A stretch of DNA of 64,000 nt, from contig OZ023273.1 of the NCBI GenBank assembly GCA_964007475.1, positions 118,033,812-118,097,811 on the forward strand. The letters are read 5' to 3'. This document shows, piece by piece, positions 52,801 to 64,000 of the stretch (positions are counted from its first letter, which is position 1; every line of letters starts with the position of its first letter). A model generated the notes under the pieces. It saw only the letters and a list, made by a program, of their open reading frames with translations. It searched no databases and was not told the DNA's origin. The stretch is from Hybos culiciformis (taxonomy: Eukaryota > Arthropoda > Insecta > Diptera > Hybotidae). The position numbers and the translations under genes are program-made.

Positions 52801-55800
52801 GAGAAATCATTTTGCGCTTGCTGGACAATCTGTTAAAAATATTATATTTCGCGTGTTGATAGTGACATATCGATCACGATCACGATATTCTAATGTCACC
52901 TATCACAGCCTTTTCGAAAAATTTTACAGGAAACTGAATAACTTTATAACTATAATAAAAACTTACTTCTATCGCTTCTTCTTTTGCTCTGCATTGAAAT
53001 CTAATAAATAAAATTGGACAAACATTATTTTGATCGTTGGGATCTATATTTACTCGAACTTTTAAGCTACTACGAGTCTTCATATAAGTTTCTTCATATA
53101 TTGGACTTAGGGCTTCTTTTTCTTGCATAATAATAAGATCTTCATACAAATCTCCAAGTATTTCCTCACTTTCACTCACTTTTACTTTGGGAATAATTTT
53201 AATTACATATTCCATGCAAGACACTAAATTTGTTACTTGCACTTTATTTTCCAGTCCTGATGTTTTTGAAAATTTATATTGTTCATTGAAAGGATCTCTT
53301 TCAGAATGTCCCTCTATTATATATGATGAGATACATAATTCTGCATAAGTAGGTAAATTCCAACCCACAATGAATTCAACTGGATATATTTTTTTTATGG
53401 AGAAGTTAGTAATGCTACTTGGTTCTGAAAAAATAAGTTCATAATGATTTGATTTGATTTGATTATTTGAAAACACATCTTGCCTATTTCCCATAATTAT
53501 TTTCTGTGAAAACGACAAAAATGTACTTTTGTCGGAAAAAGAAGAGTGCAAGTGGATAGAAATACAATTTTAAAGATGATAAATTAGACAGAAATGTATT
53601 CTTTAATGGAAAATTCAAACTAAAGACAAACAGATATATTCAAAAAGTAATTTTGATCTTTTCTTAAATTTAGATTTTGTTTTCTTTTTTAATAAAATAA
53701 ATTTTAATTTAAAAAGTATTCCTTTATTTGAAATTAAGACTTACTATCACGATTCATAGCAAATTGATGCAACGTTGATTTTCCATCATTTCCTGATTTG
53801 CTTTTCGTACTGATCGTAAAATTATAAATTCCACACGGTTTTAGTTTATCTAGAATTAACCATTGTGCTTCAATGTTGAAATCCCAATTAGTTGTGGGTT
53901 TTTCTTGTTGAATAGGTCCAATAATAAGAATATGATATGATTCAACACACTTTGGATTTTGTTTTGGGAACGGCCATTCAAAATAAATATTAGTTGCAGT
54001 AACGGTCGTTATATTTAAGATATCGATTTCACTTGGAACTGTAAAAGATAAAGTGCAAAGAAATTTTTTTTCAATTTTATTTAATTTGATGTTGAGATCG
54101 TTTGATTTAATAATAGTATTTATACAAATAGAAGTTTCTGAAATCTTACCTTGTTCATCTGATAAAAAATTGGAACGAATTTCATTAGGTTTTCCATAAG
54201 TATCATTCGTTATAATCTCAACAGTATAATTCTCGCAACCCTCTAAACCTGAAATTGTATACTCAGTTGTCCTATGATTCAATATCTCACTGGACCCCCA
54301 TTCACATTTTGTTTTCTTGTCAGGAGAATTATATTTAATACAATCTGTTTCAATCCATATAACCCTATAATTTTCAATGCAAGTTATGTATGTGGGATTT
54401 TTCCAACTAACTACAACTGAGTTTTTTTTGTTCTCAAATTTTAATGATGCTACATTACCTGGATCTATAAAACAATACAATATTAATGCTCTGACTCAAA
54501 ACGAATGGTATGAGAAGTACAGAAAAGATTTACTTATGTAACATCTTACATTTGATCATTTTAGTTTTGTTGAAACGACTTTAGAAATGATTTCCCGCTT
54601 GAAGTAAAACGTGTAGTGTTTCGTTCATTTAATTGGGCTTAATTGAATAAATTAAAAACAATAATGGTTTGACCCTCATTTGTAAATTGAAAGTACCTAA
54701 TATCATCAAACATCCTTAATATAAAAACTTATAAATTGTAAATTTGAAATATGAATTTATGAGCTCCTCGATTTAGGGTATATTTAAAAAATAAGTAGGG
54801 TGAAAAAGTTAACAATTATTTTTGATTATGTCTTACCTTCATAAGTTGTATTCAAACATAAAGTTTTATTTGGTTCAATTACAGTTTGATTAATGTCAGT
54901 AATTATAAATTCAATATTATGAGATCCACATGGATTTAGTTTATCAAAAGAAACGTCAATATCATCCTTTTCTTTCATAACATCATAATTGTTTCCGTTG
55001 GACTGGGAAGTTAAAATTATACGAAATTTATCGACACAATTAAGATTTTTTGTAGTCCAAGCCAGATGAATACTACAATGAAATTATTTTTAAAAGATTT
55101 TTCGATGTGATATTTACTTTATCAACTTACGTGTGTGCTTTAACTTTTGGTTCTTTGAATTCAATGCTAGGTTCTGAAAAAATAAGAAAATATATTTTAA
55201 TAAATTATTGATTATAAGCTCAAGCATTAATAACTACATAAATTCTTTACTTACTTGCATATGAACTAGAAACGGGCATCATATGTTCAAAAGGTATTCC
55301 AGTAGTCAAATTTTTAATATTTGCCACAGCGTTGTAATTCATGCAATGTTCCAAGCCATAACTAAAAATTAAAGATAAAATTGATGGGTAAAATAAAAGA
55401 ATATTGGACCATTAGTCGGTGTAAGGATGTTACGACAAGGTTCATCTAAATTCTGCATTGCGGGTCATAATTCAAATAATGACCAATTAATACAAAAAGT
55501 ATAAGCCAATAAAATAAATAGATTGAAGACTAAATTTCAATCCATAAAGTCCTCAAAAAACAAGTTTTCGAGCATTTTTTCAATTGAATGCACAATTCCA
55601 CAGCGAGATTTAAATATAAACAATTGAAACAAAAACTACAGAAACTATAAATAACTACGTAGACGAATTTGAAAAACTTCGAAAATGCAACAAAAATTGT
55701 GAAGCTGTTTCAAATTTAGTAATCAACAAATTTTGCAAATCTTAGGAAAAAAATATTAGCACATAATAATGTATAAAATAAAATAATAAATAACATAGAA

Positions 55801-58521
55801 CAGTACTTCAACATTTTAATTTAAAACATTATTCGAATTTTTCTACGATTTCTACGATCGCTCTCAATTCATACATTAATCCAAATTGAAATCCACTTTT
55901 AACCCCAGTTCACATCCTTAGACAAATTCGGGGGCTAACAAACTCTTAAACTTCAATCTACATCAACTCATGTATCAATTTTTTCAGCCCCCAGGCAGAG
56001 GCGGTTTTAACGGTTACGGGGCCCCTGGCGCTGAAAAAAAATTGGGCCCCTACTCTCTAAACTAAAATAAAATAAAACAATATTACTTAAAATTTAATGA
56101 AAAACCTCAAACCAAATCAATTTTATTTAAATATTATTTCTATAAACTAAATTATCAAAAAATAATTAAATTACAAAATTTAAAGAATCGCTCATACAAT
56201 ATTATTAGTAAAGCGCGTTGGACTATGTTGCTTTATATGCGCTTGCAGACCCTAATATTTACGCGATATTTGCAGCATTGTCGTAGGATTGACCTCTACA
56301 TTTATCAATTGGTAAATTACACCAAAATCGGTAACATGATTTGAGACTATACGATTTTCGCTTTATATTTTGATGAACGCCGAACGCGTATACTGCAGTC
56401 ATAAGGGAAAAAAACAGTATCTACATAAAAACTGAATATGAGAATAAGGTTTAAAGTTTATTAGTCTTACTGTATTATTCTTTTTTTTTAATATTCTTCA
56501 TTCAGTATATTTTATAGTACGGTATTTCCGTATAGTTATGCTACATTTTTTCATTATTAAAAATACATGCCGCCAAATTTTATAATTTTAACAAAATATA
56601 CAAAGCATTTTACAATCAAAAAAACTTTTTTGAAATTTTGGATCGATTTTCAAAAATAATTTGGCAATTTTTTTGTATTCAAAAGTTTGTGATTTTTACT
56701 ATCAAATGCCATCAATACCTAAATTTTTCAGATTTTGGTAGATACTGTGTTTTCCACTATGACTGCAGTATAGGGAACATTTTGTAAAATTCACGTTTTC
56801 ATGGCATTGTGAATAGAATAGAAGCTACAATTTTCTATCGCGGGGCCCCTGGCGAGCGCCATGTACGACGCCCGTTAGAACCGCCTCTGCCCCCAGGCCC
56901 GTTCGGAGCTAATAATTTTTGGGGGTCTTTTATCGACATTTTTCTATCCAACATACTAATTTTTACCGGAATCCACTAAAGCTTTAAAAAAAATTTAATT
57001 ATATGTATATTTTTTATCAGAAAATAATTTCGCCTGGCAAGTTAAGAGCTTTTATCCCCAGAGTCCGCACTCGGAACATCTGAACAAAATTACACAAGTT
57101 TTGGAATCAATAAGCATTTAAATGCGCGAAAAACGTACAGACTGAAAGTGAAAACATAAAGTAATCTTTTTAATGGAAAAAGGGCTAAAAATGTTTTTGT
57201 TGTGGACCACCAAATTTTTATTCTAAACAATTTGAACTAGTTGAAATTTAAGTTTGACATGACATTACGTGTAAAGAGAGTCGATAATAATCCATTTAAA
57301 TATAATTATATCTACCATCGCTTTGGATTTATTGTTCTTGGTTTCCCTCTGCAATCAACGTCCAGTAGTTCGTATAGTTCACTGTTAATGACATAAAACT
57401 CGATGTAATCCTCTTTAGCTTCATAGTATAAAATATTTTCCGTATCTTAAAAAAAATTAAGAATCTAATTAAATATTTATTCATTTATTGTATCTTTAAT
57501 ACGTACATTTCTTTAAAAATAAAAGTATATAGTCAATTAAAGTTCACCATATATGGCATTAGAATAGTTTTACTCTTTGTGTAAGTAAGTAGGTACAAGT
57601 ACCTAAAAATTTTTGAAATAAAATTAACACAATTGTTTTGAAATTTGAATTAAATATTTTGAACTTCGGATTATAGGTAATACCAAAGTATTAATTTCTT
57701 CAAGCTTTATATCATGCTTAATTTTGAATAATGTATTTTATGTAAAGATAAATTCTGATCTACTTGCTTTTGCTTCGTAAAATTTGATAGCACAGAATGC
57801 AAACGCAAAAAGGTATACTTTTATTTGGAAGGATTTGAATGAGGTTTGTAAGCCTTTAGAGTTTAGATTTGTTATAATAGGTAGATAGTAATAAAACCTA
57901 TGAAAGAAATTATTCTATTCCCACAGAATGCTTATAAAAACTCTATTCTGTTTAAGAATAATTATACTTGAAGTTATTGAAATTTTTTTCGAATTGTTTC
58001 GTGACGGTATCAAACTTAGGGCTCTTAAGAAAGATTAACTTTGACACCTATCATTTAATATTCTTGAGATAAATGTTACATAATTTAAATGTTTATTCAA
58101 ATTTTAGCACAACAAGATATTTGTTTTTGGATAGTATATGAATTATTGAGTAATACCTTTTATTCATTCCTTTATGAGGTTTCTAATTTTTGATAAATTT
58201 ACTGTTATCACAGATTTTACTTTTAGAAGTTATATTACTAATTTCTATCTGATTTTACATAATTTTTTTTGGATTTTACTTACTCCTAACATATTTTTTT
58301 TGTAGAAAACTTTTTGGTTATATATTACTATTTATATATTATTTTCTTATTTTTTTTTTTTTTCTTAATTCTTACATTCGAACAAAAATGTCAATTGACT
58401 TACCTTTTTTTGGTTCTACTGTTGATTCAAGTGTATTATCACAAGTGATTAATACGCCAGCATAAAATATGTAAATACTACTTATAATCCAATTAAATAA
58501 GAACTTAGTGACACTGCACAT
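46822..58521 (-). CDS. receptor-type protein tyrosine phosphatase, fibronectin III ectodomain and single catalytic domain
   Basis: Nineteen exons (minus strand): 58521-58404, 57445-57316, 55361-55255, 55173-55131, 55072-54837, 54464-53745, 53424-52967, 52715-52565, 52511-52194, 52107-51769, 51640-51203, 50778-50701, 50608-50503, 49637-49429, 49071-49001, 48940-48887, 48091-48011, 47568-47291, 47131-46822. All phases agree; 1414 aa. It begins with a hydrophobic signal sequence (FLFNWIISSIYIFYAGVLI). At least six FN3-like units follow (for example VVVSWKNP, IYFEWPFP, ITIQWREP), rich in Asn-X-Ser/Thr. A membrane helix (about 1051-1075) ends at KKR. The phosphatase domain has NRYSNIFPYDKNRV, DYINASFI, WPD (D1279) and HCSAGVGRTG (C1311, R1317), all intact. 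It should dephosphorylate tyrosine on membrane signalling partners. A single domain with FN3 repeats resembles the R3 type (fly Ptp10D/Ptp4E), but the sequence is divergent, so I give no symbol. Confidence 0.9.
47132..47290 (-). other. stop-free 159-nt intron splitting the phosphatase signature motif
   Basis: The intron has donor GTATTG and acceptor TTTTATAG. It interrupts the codon for the serine right after catalytic C1311. Its length is 53 codons exactly, and the reading frame runs through without a stop. Splicing restores HCSAGVGRTG; retention would insert 53 residues in the catalytic loop and presumably kill activity. Confidence 0.85.
50822..50912. repeat. palindromic pentanucleotide (TATAT/ATAAT) array
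   Basis: A short left arm of ATAAT units passes through a centre near AATATTAATATAATATT into about 60 bp of TATAT units, the reverse complement of the left arm. The array could fold as a hairpin. It lies in the phosphatase intron between coding exons 11 and 12. The length is likely variable. Confidence 0.85.
55996..56889. mobile_element. hAT-type element with 8-bp duplication, in phosphatase intron 2
   Basis: Ends read CAGAGGCGGTTTTAACG and, inverted, CAGAGGCGGTTCTAACG. The 8-bp word CCCCCAGG flanks both sides (55988-55995 and 56890-56897). GGGGCCCCTGGCG also occurs near both ends in inverted orientation. No transposase is recognisable in the remaining 894 bp, part of which is a nested element (56391-56770). 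The high G+C of the ends stands out sharply from the intron. Confidence 0.92.
56391..56770. mobile_element. mariner-like MITE nested in the hAT element
   Basis: The left end TACTGCAGTCATAAGGGAAA and the inverted right end TACTGCAGTCATAGTGGAAA match, and the match continues through ACAGTATCTAC to about 35 bp. TA flanks each side (56389-56390 and 56771-56772), as for Tc1/mariner insertions. There is no transposase frame. It must be younger than the hAT copy it interrupts. Confidence 0.85.
57446..58403. other. phosphatase intron 1
   Basis: The intron separates the signal-peptide exon from exon 2. Donor GTAAGT is strong and the acceptor is TTTAAG. It is AT-rich with long T runs, and no other feature was recognised. 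Confidence 0.6.
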
Positions 58522-59872
58522 AACTTGTATTAATTCCTTATCAATTTAAATTTCAGATATTCAAAATATAATATTAATTCTAATGAAACACAATTACGTA
58601 AGTATATCATACATTCAAAAAAAGGTTCATTTCAAGTTAATAAATAAAAAAATATACCTACCTACACAATTTGTTTTAGAGAAATCAATCGAGTTAAACG
58701 ATTAATTATGGAAATAAAAAAATAATTTAATAAAGAATATCTAGATAACCAACGTAGTTATATCTGAAAATTTTAAACAAGAAAAAATCTTTAAGAACTA
58801 AAATGTTTTCAAAATCTTACTACGTATTCCTGGGAGCAAATACGTCGCGGGAGTTTAGTGGTTAACAAAATCTATTAATTTTTCATCCCAAAAAAAGAGC
58901 TATGTTATTGACACTTTTCCATCATTATCTTTTGGATTTTCGGAAAGAAAAACGATAATTTTTTTTTCGAACTATCAGATCAAAAAGAATTTCAATCTAG
59001 AATTTCTTCAAATTAATTAACAGAATTCAATTAATTTAATTTTTTAATTTCATTATTTTAAGAAAACAAAAATTATTTCATAACATAAACTTTTTTTTTA
59101 TCTTGATTATTTTATCACAATAAACTTTATTGAGAAATTAAATTAATATTAATTTATATATTCAACTCAAATTTGTATTAATTATTATAAATTTTAAAAA
59201 TGATAAAAAATAAAATGTTATTAATTTATATTAAAATAAAATAAATCGATAACGATTTTTAAAAATTTTAAAAGATATTACTCTAATTGAATTTATTTTC
59301 CTTACTGAACAGTTAAAATTTATTTATCAAACTGATAAAAGAATTATATTTATTTGAAAAACTTACTTAATTATATCAAAATAATTTGGTTTTACAAAAA
59401 AAAAAAAATTAAGTGATTTCTCGATATCAAAAACATTAACAGACTTAACTGATATTCCAAAACAATGATAAAAATTGCTTTTAAAATTTAAAGATAATCA
59501 GATAAATGGAGCCTTCAAAATTTTATCTATTCATTTATGCACTTCTTTTATTATGTAGGTTGTTTACAATGAATTTAATAATTTCATATATTGAGTTAAG
59601 AACTAGTAATGTTTTTATTTTAAAATAAAATTCAAGATATTTTAAAATATAGTTGATTTTGCGGATGTAACTTCGGCAGTCGAATTCAAATCTGGCATTC
59701 GTTTTGCTCAATTGACTCTAGTTTTAGAACAAAGCCGTATTCATTGAATTCTGTGTTTTCCCCATTTTGGAATTTATTATGAAGATTTTTTAAGATAAAA
59801 ATTTTCCAATACCATAATTTTTGCTAATAATTTTTTTTTCTGAAATATGGGTATTCAAAATTTTTTTTCATT

Positions 59873-60114
59873 AAATTAATTAAAAATTGTTTAGGAAATT
59901 AAAGAAATTCAAAATTTCACGTCACCAGCCCTGGAGAGTGGTATTTTAGCTTTATTTCTGCGTTTGAGATTTTTTATTATCTTTTTCCTTTACTTCAGAA
60001 TCCAAGCAAATATGTTCAAGTTTTTTTAATGGCTCATTTGGGCCAAAAAACTCAAAACTTAAAAAATCCGCCTCACCTACCCTGGAGCCAGTTACATACT
60101 CTCTCACATATCAA
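59873..60114. repeat. dispersed repeat, copy 2
   Basis: This is the partner of 25466-25712, in the same orientation, alignable over about 240 bp with scattered mismatches and small gaps. It is immediately followed by a word like the 40594 MITE terminus (CCAAACTGAGACC), so it may adjoin another element. Confidence 0.75.
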
Positions 60115-60841
60115 AAAATCACTTCCGTCGCCAAACTGAGACCAATTTTTTGCAATTTTTCACATTAAGAACCCTCAGAAATAATTTTACTTATTATAAA
60201 ATTCAATAAAACGCACAATCAATCAATAATATTTCGTCTTTTCTACATAATTCCTGTTAACTAGTTTGATTTATACTTATTGAGTCATAAAATAATCTAC
60301 ATATATGTTGTATTAAATGTTGTTCAAAAAATTAATATTTGTTTTAATGTTTTAAAGGTAGTTAGTAGTACTAATCAATTTGAATCAGATTCGTTTATTG
60401 TACATATTTTATTTTTTTTTTTAACTTATCTACAAAGTATCGGATATTACATTGTACTTAAATTAATAAAAACATTTCGAAAGAAATTGGTTAGATTTAA
60501 CAGGAAACATGAGTTCAAATTGAAAATGTTTAACTTTCTTATAATGGTATATATTTTTAAATTTTAGAAGGATAAATAAAAGCTACTGTTACTCGATTAA
60601 TACTATTAAATAGTTTTAATTTAAATCTGGTACATAATGCAAATTTTGAACAAAACATTGAAATAACAAAATTTTTAAATTTAAATAATATCTTGTGAAG
60701 TCAAATAATTTCTTGTAAAACGCAATGAATTAATTAAAATTTTTTGTTCTTACTTTTATTTATATATCAGTATTTGTTTTCAATACTTTTTATCTTTTTT
60801 GATGCCGCGGAACTTTAATGCTTGGCACCGGGAATGATAAG

Positions 60842-61905
60842 CAGGCCCGGCTCGAGGCGTGTGCGAACTGTGCACTGCACACAGGCGCCGTAGGCGCCAG
60901 TAATGAAAAGGCGCCTACAAGCCAATATGAAATTTAAATTTCAACTAAAACTAACTACAAAATTATCTGAAATTGTTGTCTCGCAAAATTGAAAATGATA
61001 TTAATCCAGAAAACATTTTAAACTGGATTTATAACAATAATGTTGAAGAACTCTTTCCAAATGCACTGATTTAAGGGTATTACCATAAAGGAAGTATAAA
61101 TATGAGAAATTCATTCCATACAAAAAATTCAAATTTAAAAAAATTAAACAAAAAATATGAAATCAAAAAATATGAAATCGCTATCCCATTATACCTTGTT
61201 CGCATTATAATTTACTTATATTCCGGAAAACAAATTGCCGTTCGCATTACAATATTTGATGAGAACTGGAATTTGATGATGTATAAAAAACAATTGAGAG
61301 AGAAAAAATGTTTGTTGAAAATTTTGACTTTTTATCTCGCTTTTTATCAATTTTATTTTTTCTTCATTTTGACTCGAATTTGACAAAAAAATTGTAGCCA
61401 ACTAATAACAAAATTTAAAAAAGTGAGTGAAAGTAATTATAAATGTAGAATTCCAAACCTGACAAACTGGAATATAAAAGTGTAATATACAAATTCCTTA
61501 ATATTTTTCATATGATAAATCCAGTTCATATTCCTGAAATATTCCGGAAAACAGCATATTCCACAAATATTCTCCTAATGCCGACACCATATTACCGACA
61601 ATTGGGATAGTGATTTCATATAGACAAACATTTTTTGTTTAGTTTTTTTAATATGAATTTTTTGTATGGAATGAATTTCTCTTATTTATGCTTACTTTGT
61701 GGTATTACTAACTTTACCCGATTCAGTTGCTAAAGGTGAGAGAACTTTTCCAAAAATTAAAACTGATCAAAAATTACTTCAGATCAACTATCGGGCAAGA
61801 AAAATGGAATTTAGCTAGTGTTTGCTTGAGTATCTAATTGAAAATTTTTTCAAAAGCGCCAATCATTCCTTGCACACACACAAAAAAAACCACGAGGCGG
61901 GCCTG
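60842..61905 (+). mobile_element. hAT (ZMYM1-like) transposon relic carrying a nested insertion
   Basis: Ends read CAGGCCCGGCTCGAGG and, inverted, CAGGCCCGCCTCGTGG. The 8-bp word ATGATAAG flanks both sides (60834-60841 and 61906-61913). Plus-strand fragments of a transposase C terminus flank the nested element: ELFPNALI before it and LTLPDSVAKGERTFPKIKTD after it. The pattern matches the dimerisation end of ZMYM1-type hAT transposases. Only short pieces remain and they contain stops. Confidence 0.9.
61083..61702. mobile_element. foldback element with about 100-bp inverted arms, nested in the hAT relic
   Basis: The left arm (from CCATAAAGGAAGTATAAATA) and the inverted right arm (CCACAAAGTAAGCATAAATA) match over about 100 bp, including AGAAATTCATTCCATACAAA in both. 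Weaker inverted similarity continues inwards. TATTA flanks both sides (61078-61082 and 61703-61707), and the host transposase pattern resumes across it. A family-like end (TACCTTGTTCGCAT) similar to the 2821 MITE lies inside at 61192. Confidence 0.85.
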
Positions 61906-62889
61906 ATGATAAGCCATAAGCTTGTGGGCGGCTAATTTATAAATATTTTATTAAATTATGTACTTTTCATAATTACTCTTTTTAATACAAATATATGTAA
62001 AAGGTAATAAAAAATTATTTAAATAAAGTATTTTTTCTTCCTGGTTTATCACCTGCAAGCTCATCAATATTTAAGTTATTCGCTTAATTAGCCTCAATAA
62101 CAATTAAATTAAGGAACTTTTCCTGTGATATGCTATGATAAAGTAATTCAATACTATTACCAAGTTATAACAAACCTAAAAAGTTAACTTTTTTAAAATC
62201 AGGATTCCCGTAAGAATGTGAGGCCTGGAAGCATTGCTTCCTTTGGTCCAACTAAGTTCGCACCTAATTCAATTACTTTTTATTATCAACATAAAGTAAA
62301 AAGTAAAAACTAATCATTTGAATATGTCAGAGGCAAACACTTCAAAAACGAAAATCGAGGATAAATAAAACATTTCCCCAAATTTTGAAAAAGGTAGGAA
62401 AAAATATGCATCACTTCATTATGAAATTAAATGGCTCTTCGTTGTTATATGTCCCACTTTTTCAACTCTCACTCTCAAAAGGACATAATTCTTACAGTGC
62501 GAGTTGTGTCATCTCTTCTTTAACATTTAAAATTTCATGGTTTACATAGTAAAAAATAACTTTGTTACTTGACGCATCAATACGTAAATAATTTTCATAA
62601 ATTATAAGAACAAAACACAACAGAACTTCATGACTTTAAACATGAAGCTATTTTTATATGTAAGCCTACCGGGAAATGGAATGATTTTTTTTTTATAAGT
62701 TTCCATAGTTTTAACATCAAATCATGCTACTACAAATATAAATCATTATATGAAAAGCTTATATTTAGTCTGCTTAATATATGGGCCTTGGGTGTACAAC
62801 AGTCTTCTATATTAATTTTTCTTAAATTTTCAAAGTAAAAAAGCAGGTAAATAAGATTAAATTAATAATTTTTAATTTAAAATACAAAA

Positions 62890-62895
62890 TTTATT
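62890..62895 (-). terminator. poly(A) signal of the AAA ATPase gene
   Basis: The minus strand reads AATAAA 25 bases after the stop of the AFG2B-like gene, again implying a short 3' untranslated region. Confidence 0.5.
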
Positions 62896-62919
62896 GATGA
62901 AAACAAATGTATTTCAAAA

Positions 62920-64000
62920 TCAACTAATATTAAATTTTTTTTCAAAACAATGATACCAATCGATTTGAGCTTGAGACAGAGATGGATTTGTATTTCTTAA
63001 AGCATTCTCAAAATCAGCAGTTGTTATCCATTGTGTGTTAAAATCTTTAGAAAATGCTGACAATGCAGCTTCATTACATACATTACAAATATCAGCACCC
63101 GAAAAGTTTTTTGTTTTTTCGGCAAGTTCGTTTAAATCTATATTTTCACAAAATGGTATTTTCATCTTGTGTATATTAAATATTTCTAATCTGGAACTAA
63201 AATTTGGAGCTTTTACATGAACTAATTTATCAAAACGACCTGGACGAATTAACGCATTGTCAAGCATATCCGGCCGATTTGTAGCTGCAATTACTAAAAT
63301 ATTGTGATCATTAATAGAACTTAATTTTATTCCTATACCATCCATTTCAGTTAATAAAGTTGATAAAATTCTAAATTGTGAATCATTTTTTTCTGATATT
63401 TCACGCTTTCCAGCTAAGGTTTCTACAATATAAAATAAAAAATAGTGTAAACAAATGTTAACTTTAATGTAACTTTTTGCTAAAATAACCAACACAATAA
63501 ATTGATTAATTGAATAAACATCAAACTCGTCTCTATCATCATCATGCATTAAAAATAAGAATTACCTATCTCGTCAAAAAATATAACACTTGGTGAATTT
63601 TTTCGAGCCACATCAAATATATTGATTATAAATTTTTCAGCGTCTCCTACATAGGGTGAATAAACTTCTGCTCCTGATGTCGCAATAAAAGTCATATTGG
63701 CTTCAGAAGCTATACATTTTGCAATTGATGTTTTTGCGCAACCAGGCGGACCAAATAAGAGAATTCCTGTAAAATAGAAGTATTATTGTAATAAAAGTAA
63801 TATATTTTCGAACTTGCAGCCAAGTAATAAGAAATTGTTCTCCTTTTTGAAAATTCTTTTCAATATTTTTTTTGAAATAGTTTGCACTGTTTTGCATCTC
63901 AGATGCAGAAAATAATCAGAATTATTAAGTTAAGTATTTCACTTTTTATTAAAATACCTACTAATAAAAAACTTACCTTTAGGAATTGTCAATCCAAATC
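62920..64000 (-). CDS. AFG2B: AFG2B/SPATA5L1-type AAA+ ATPase, C-terminal part (gene continues beyond the window)
   Basis: Three minus-strand exons are visible: 64000-63977 (partial), 63766-63566 and 63422-62920. They encode the second ATPase domain: IPKGILLFGPPGCAKTS (Walker A), VYSPYVGDAEK, FFDEIETLAGK (Walker B), AATNRPD (sensor 1) and RPGRFD (arginine finger). FSGADICNVCNEAALSAF follows. The end, NPSLSQAQIDWYHCFEKKF, resembles human SPATA5L1 (KPSLSCKDLALYENLFKKE) more than its paralogue SPATA5/AFG2A. The GCAKT Walker A and the YSPYVGD block also favour AFG2B. The human protein works with AFG2A in a complex (55LCC) linked to replisome protein turnover and ribosome maturation. The first ATPase domain and N terminus lie right of the window. 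A T-rich 144-bp intron precedes the last exon. Confidence 0.88.

Larger units (their letters stand above)
55362..57315. other. phosphatase intron 2 (2 kb)
   Basis: The intron joins the exon ending in NPKRW-type sequence to the one starting CYGLEHCMN, with donor GTAGAT and acceptor TTTTTAG. Nearly half is the hAT element at 55996-56889. The rest holds no feature I recognise. Confidence 0.7.
58522..62919. other. intergenic region between the phosphatase and the AAA ATPase gene
   Basis: This should contain the phosphatase promoter (left) and the 3' end of the AAA gene (right). It also holds dispersed repeat copy 2 (about 59873-60114), a MITE-end-like word (CCAAACTGAGACCA near 60130), and the nested hAT complex at 60842-61905. 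The open frames at 60280-60567 and 61102-61383 are low complexity or lie inside the nested element. Confidence 0.5.

Noticed and set aside
52850..52910. Imperfect palindrome GATAGTGACAT ... ATGTCACCTATC in a phosphatase intron
   Set aside because: Short, interrupted and without other context; no function can be argued.
61102..61383. 93-codon open frame
   Set aside because: It lies inside the foldback element and reflects its AT-rich arm.

Overview
This is an AT-rich eukaryotic window that looks like an insect genome. All genes are split by short GT-AG introns, and the proteins are closest to animal, mostly arthropod, families. A retroelement tail made of AACCT units matches the insect-type TTAGG repeat, but that is only weak support for a non-dipteran insect. 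I cannot name the species. The window is host chromosomal DNA with many small transposon relics. I saw no CRISPR array, rRNA or tRNA gene.

Layout, left to right. The last exon of a COP9 signalosome subunit 9 homologue lies at 1249-1374 (+). A TENT4/Trf4 non-canonical poly(A) polymerase has four exons at 7173-14425 (+). An SNF-related kinase (SNRK) has ten coding exons at 30154-21636 (-). Mitochondrial aspartate aminotransferase has three exons at 33909-37244 (+). The splicing factor YJU2/CCDC94 has four exons at 43911-45743 (+). A receptor-type tyrosine phosphatase with fibronectin III repeats and one catalytic domain has 19 exons at 58521-46822 (-). The C-terminal part of an AFG2B/SPATA5L1-type AAA ATPase runs off the right edge (64000-62920, -). 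I rebuilt each gene from splice sites so that the phases agree across every junction and the total coding length is a multiple of three. The derived proteins are 746 aa (Trf4), 1116 aa (SNRK), 432 aa (aspartate aminotransferase), 331 aa (YJU2) and 1414 aa (phosphatase).

The genes are unrelated housekeeping or signalling genes and do not form a pathway cluster. Trf4 and SNRK converge, as do YJU2 and the phosphatase. The phosphatase and the AAA gene are tandem on the minus strand.

The non-genic DNA is where most of the unusual structure lies. Three hAT-type elements each have terminal inverted repeats and an exact 8-bp target duplication (35450-36002, 55996-56889, 60842-61905), and two of them carry a younger nested element. 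A 5'-truncated non-LTR retroelement with a telomere-like (CCTAA)n 3' tail sits just upstream of SNRK, flanked by a 10-bp duplication, and a related 3' end lies in an SNRK intron. A LINE C-terminal relic, two clean MITEs, a dispersed repeat pair and a palindromic pentanucleotide array are also present. In the phosphatase, the intron that interrupts the active-site signature is 159 nt and free of stops in frame. I found no convincing new multi-gene system; the nested transposons and that intron are the best leads.
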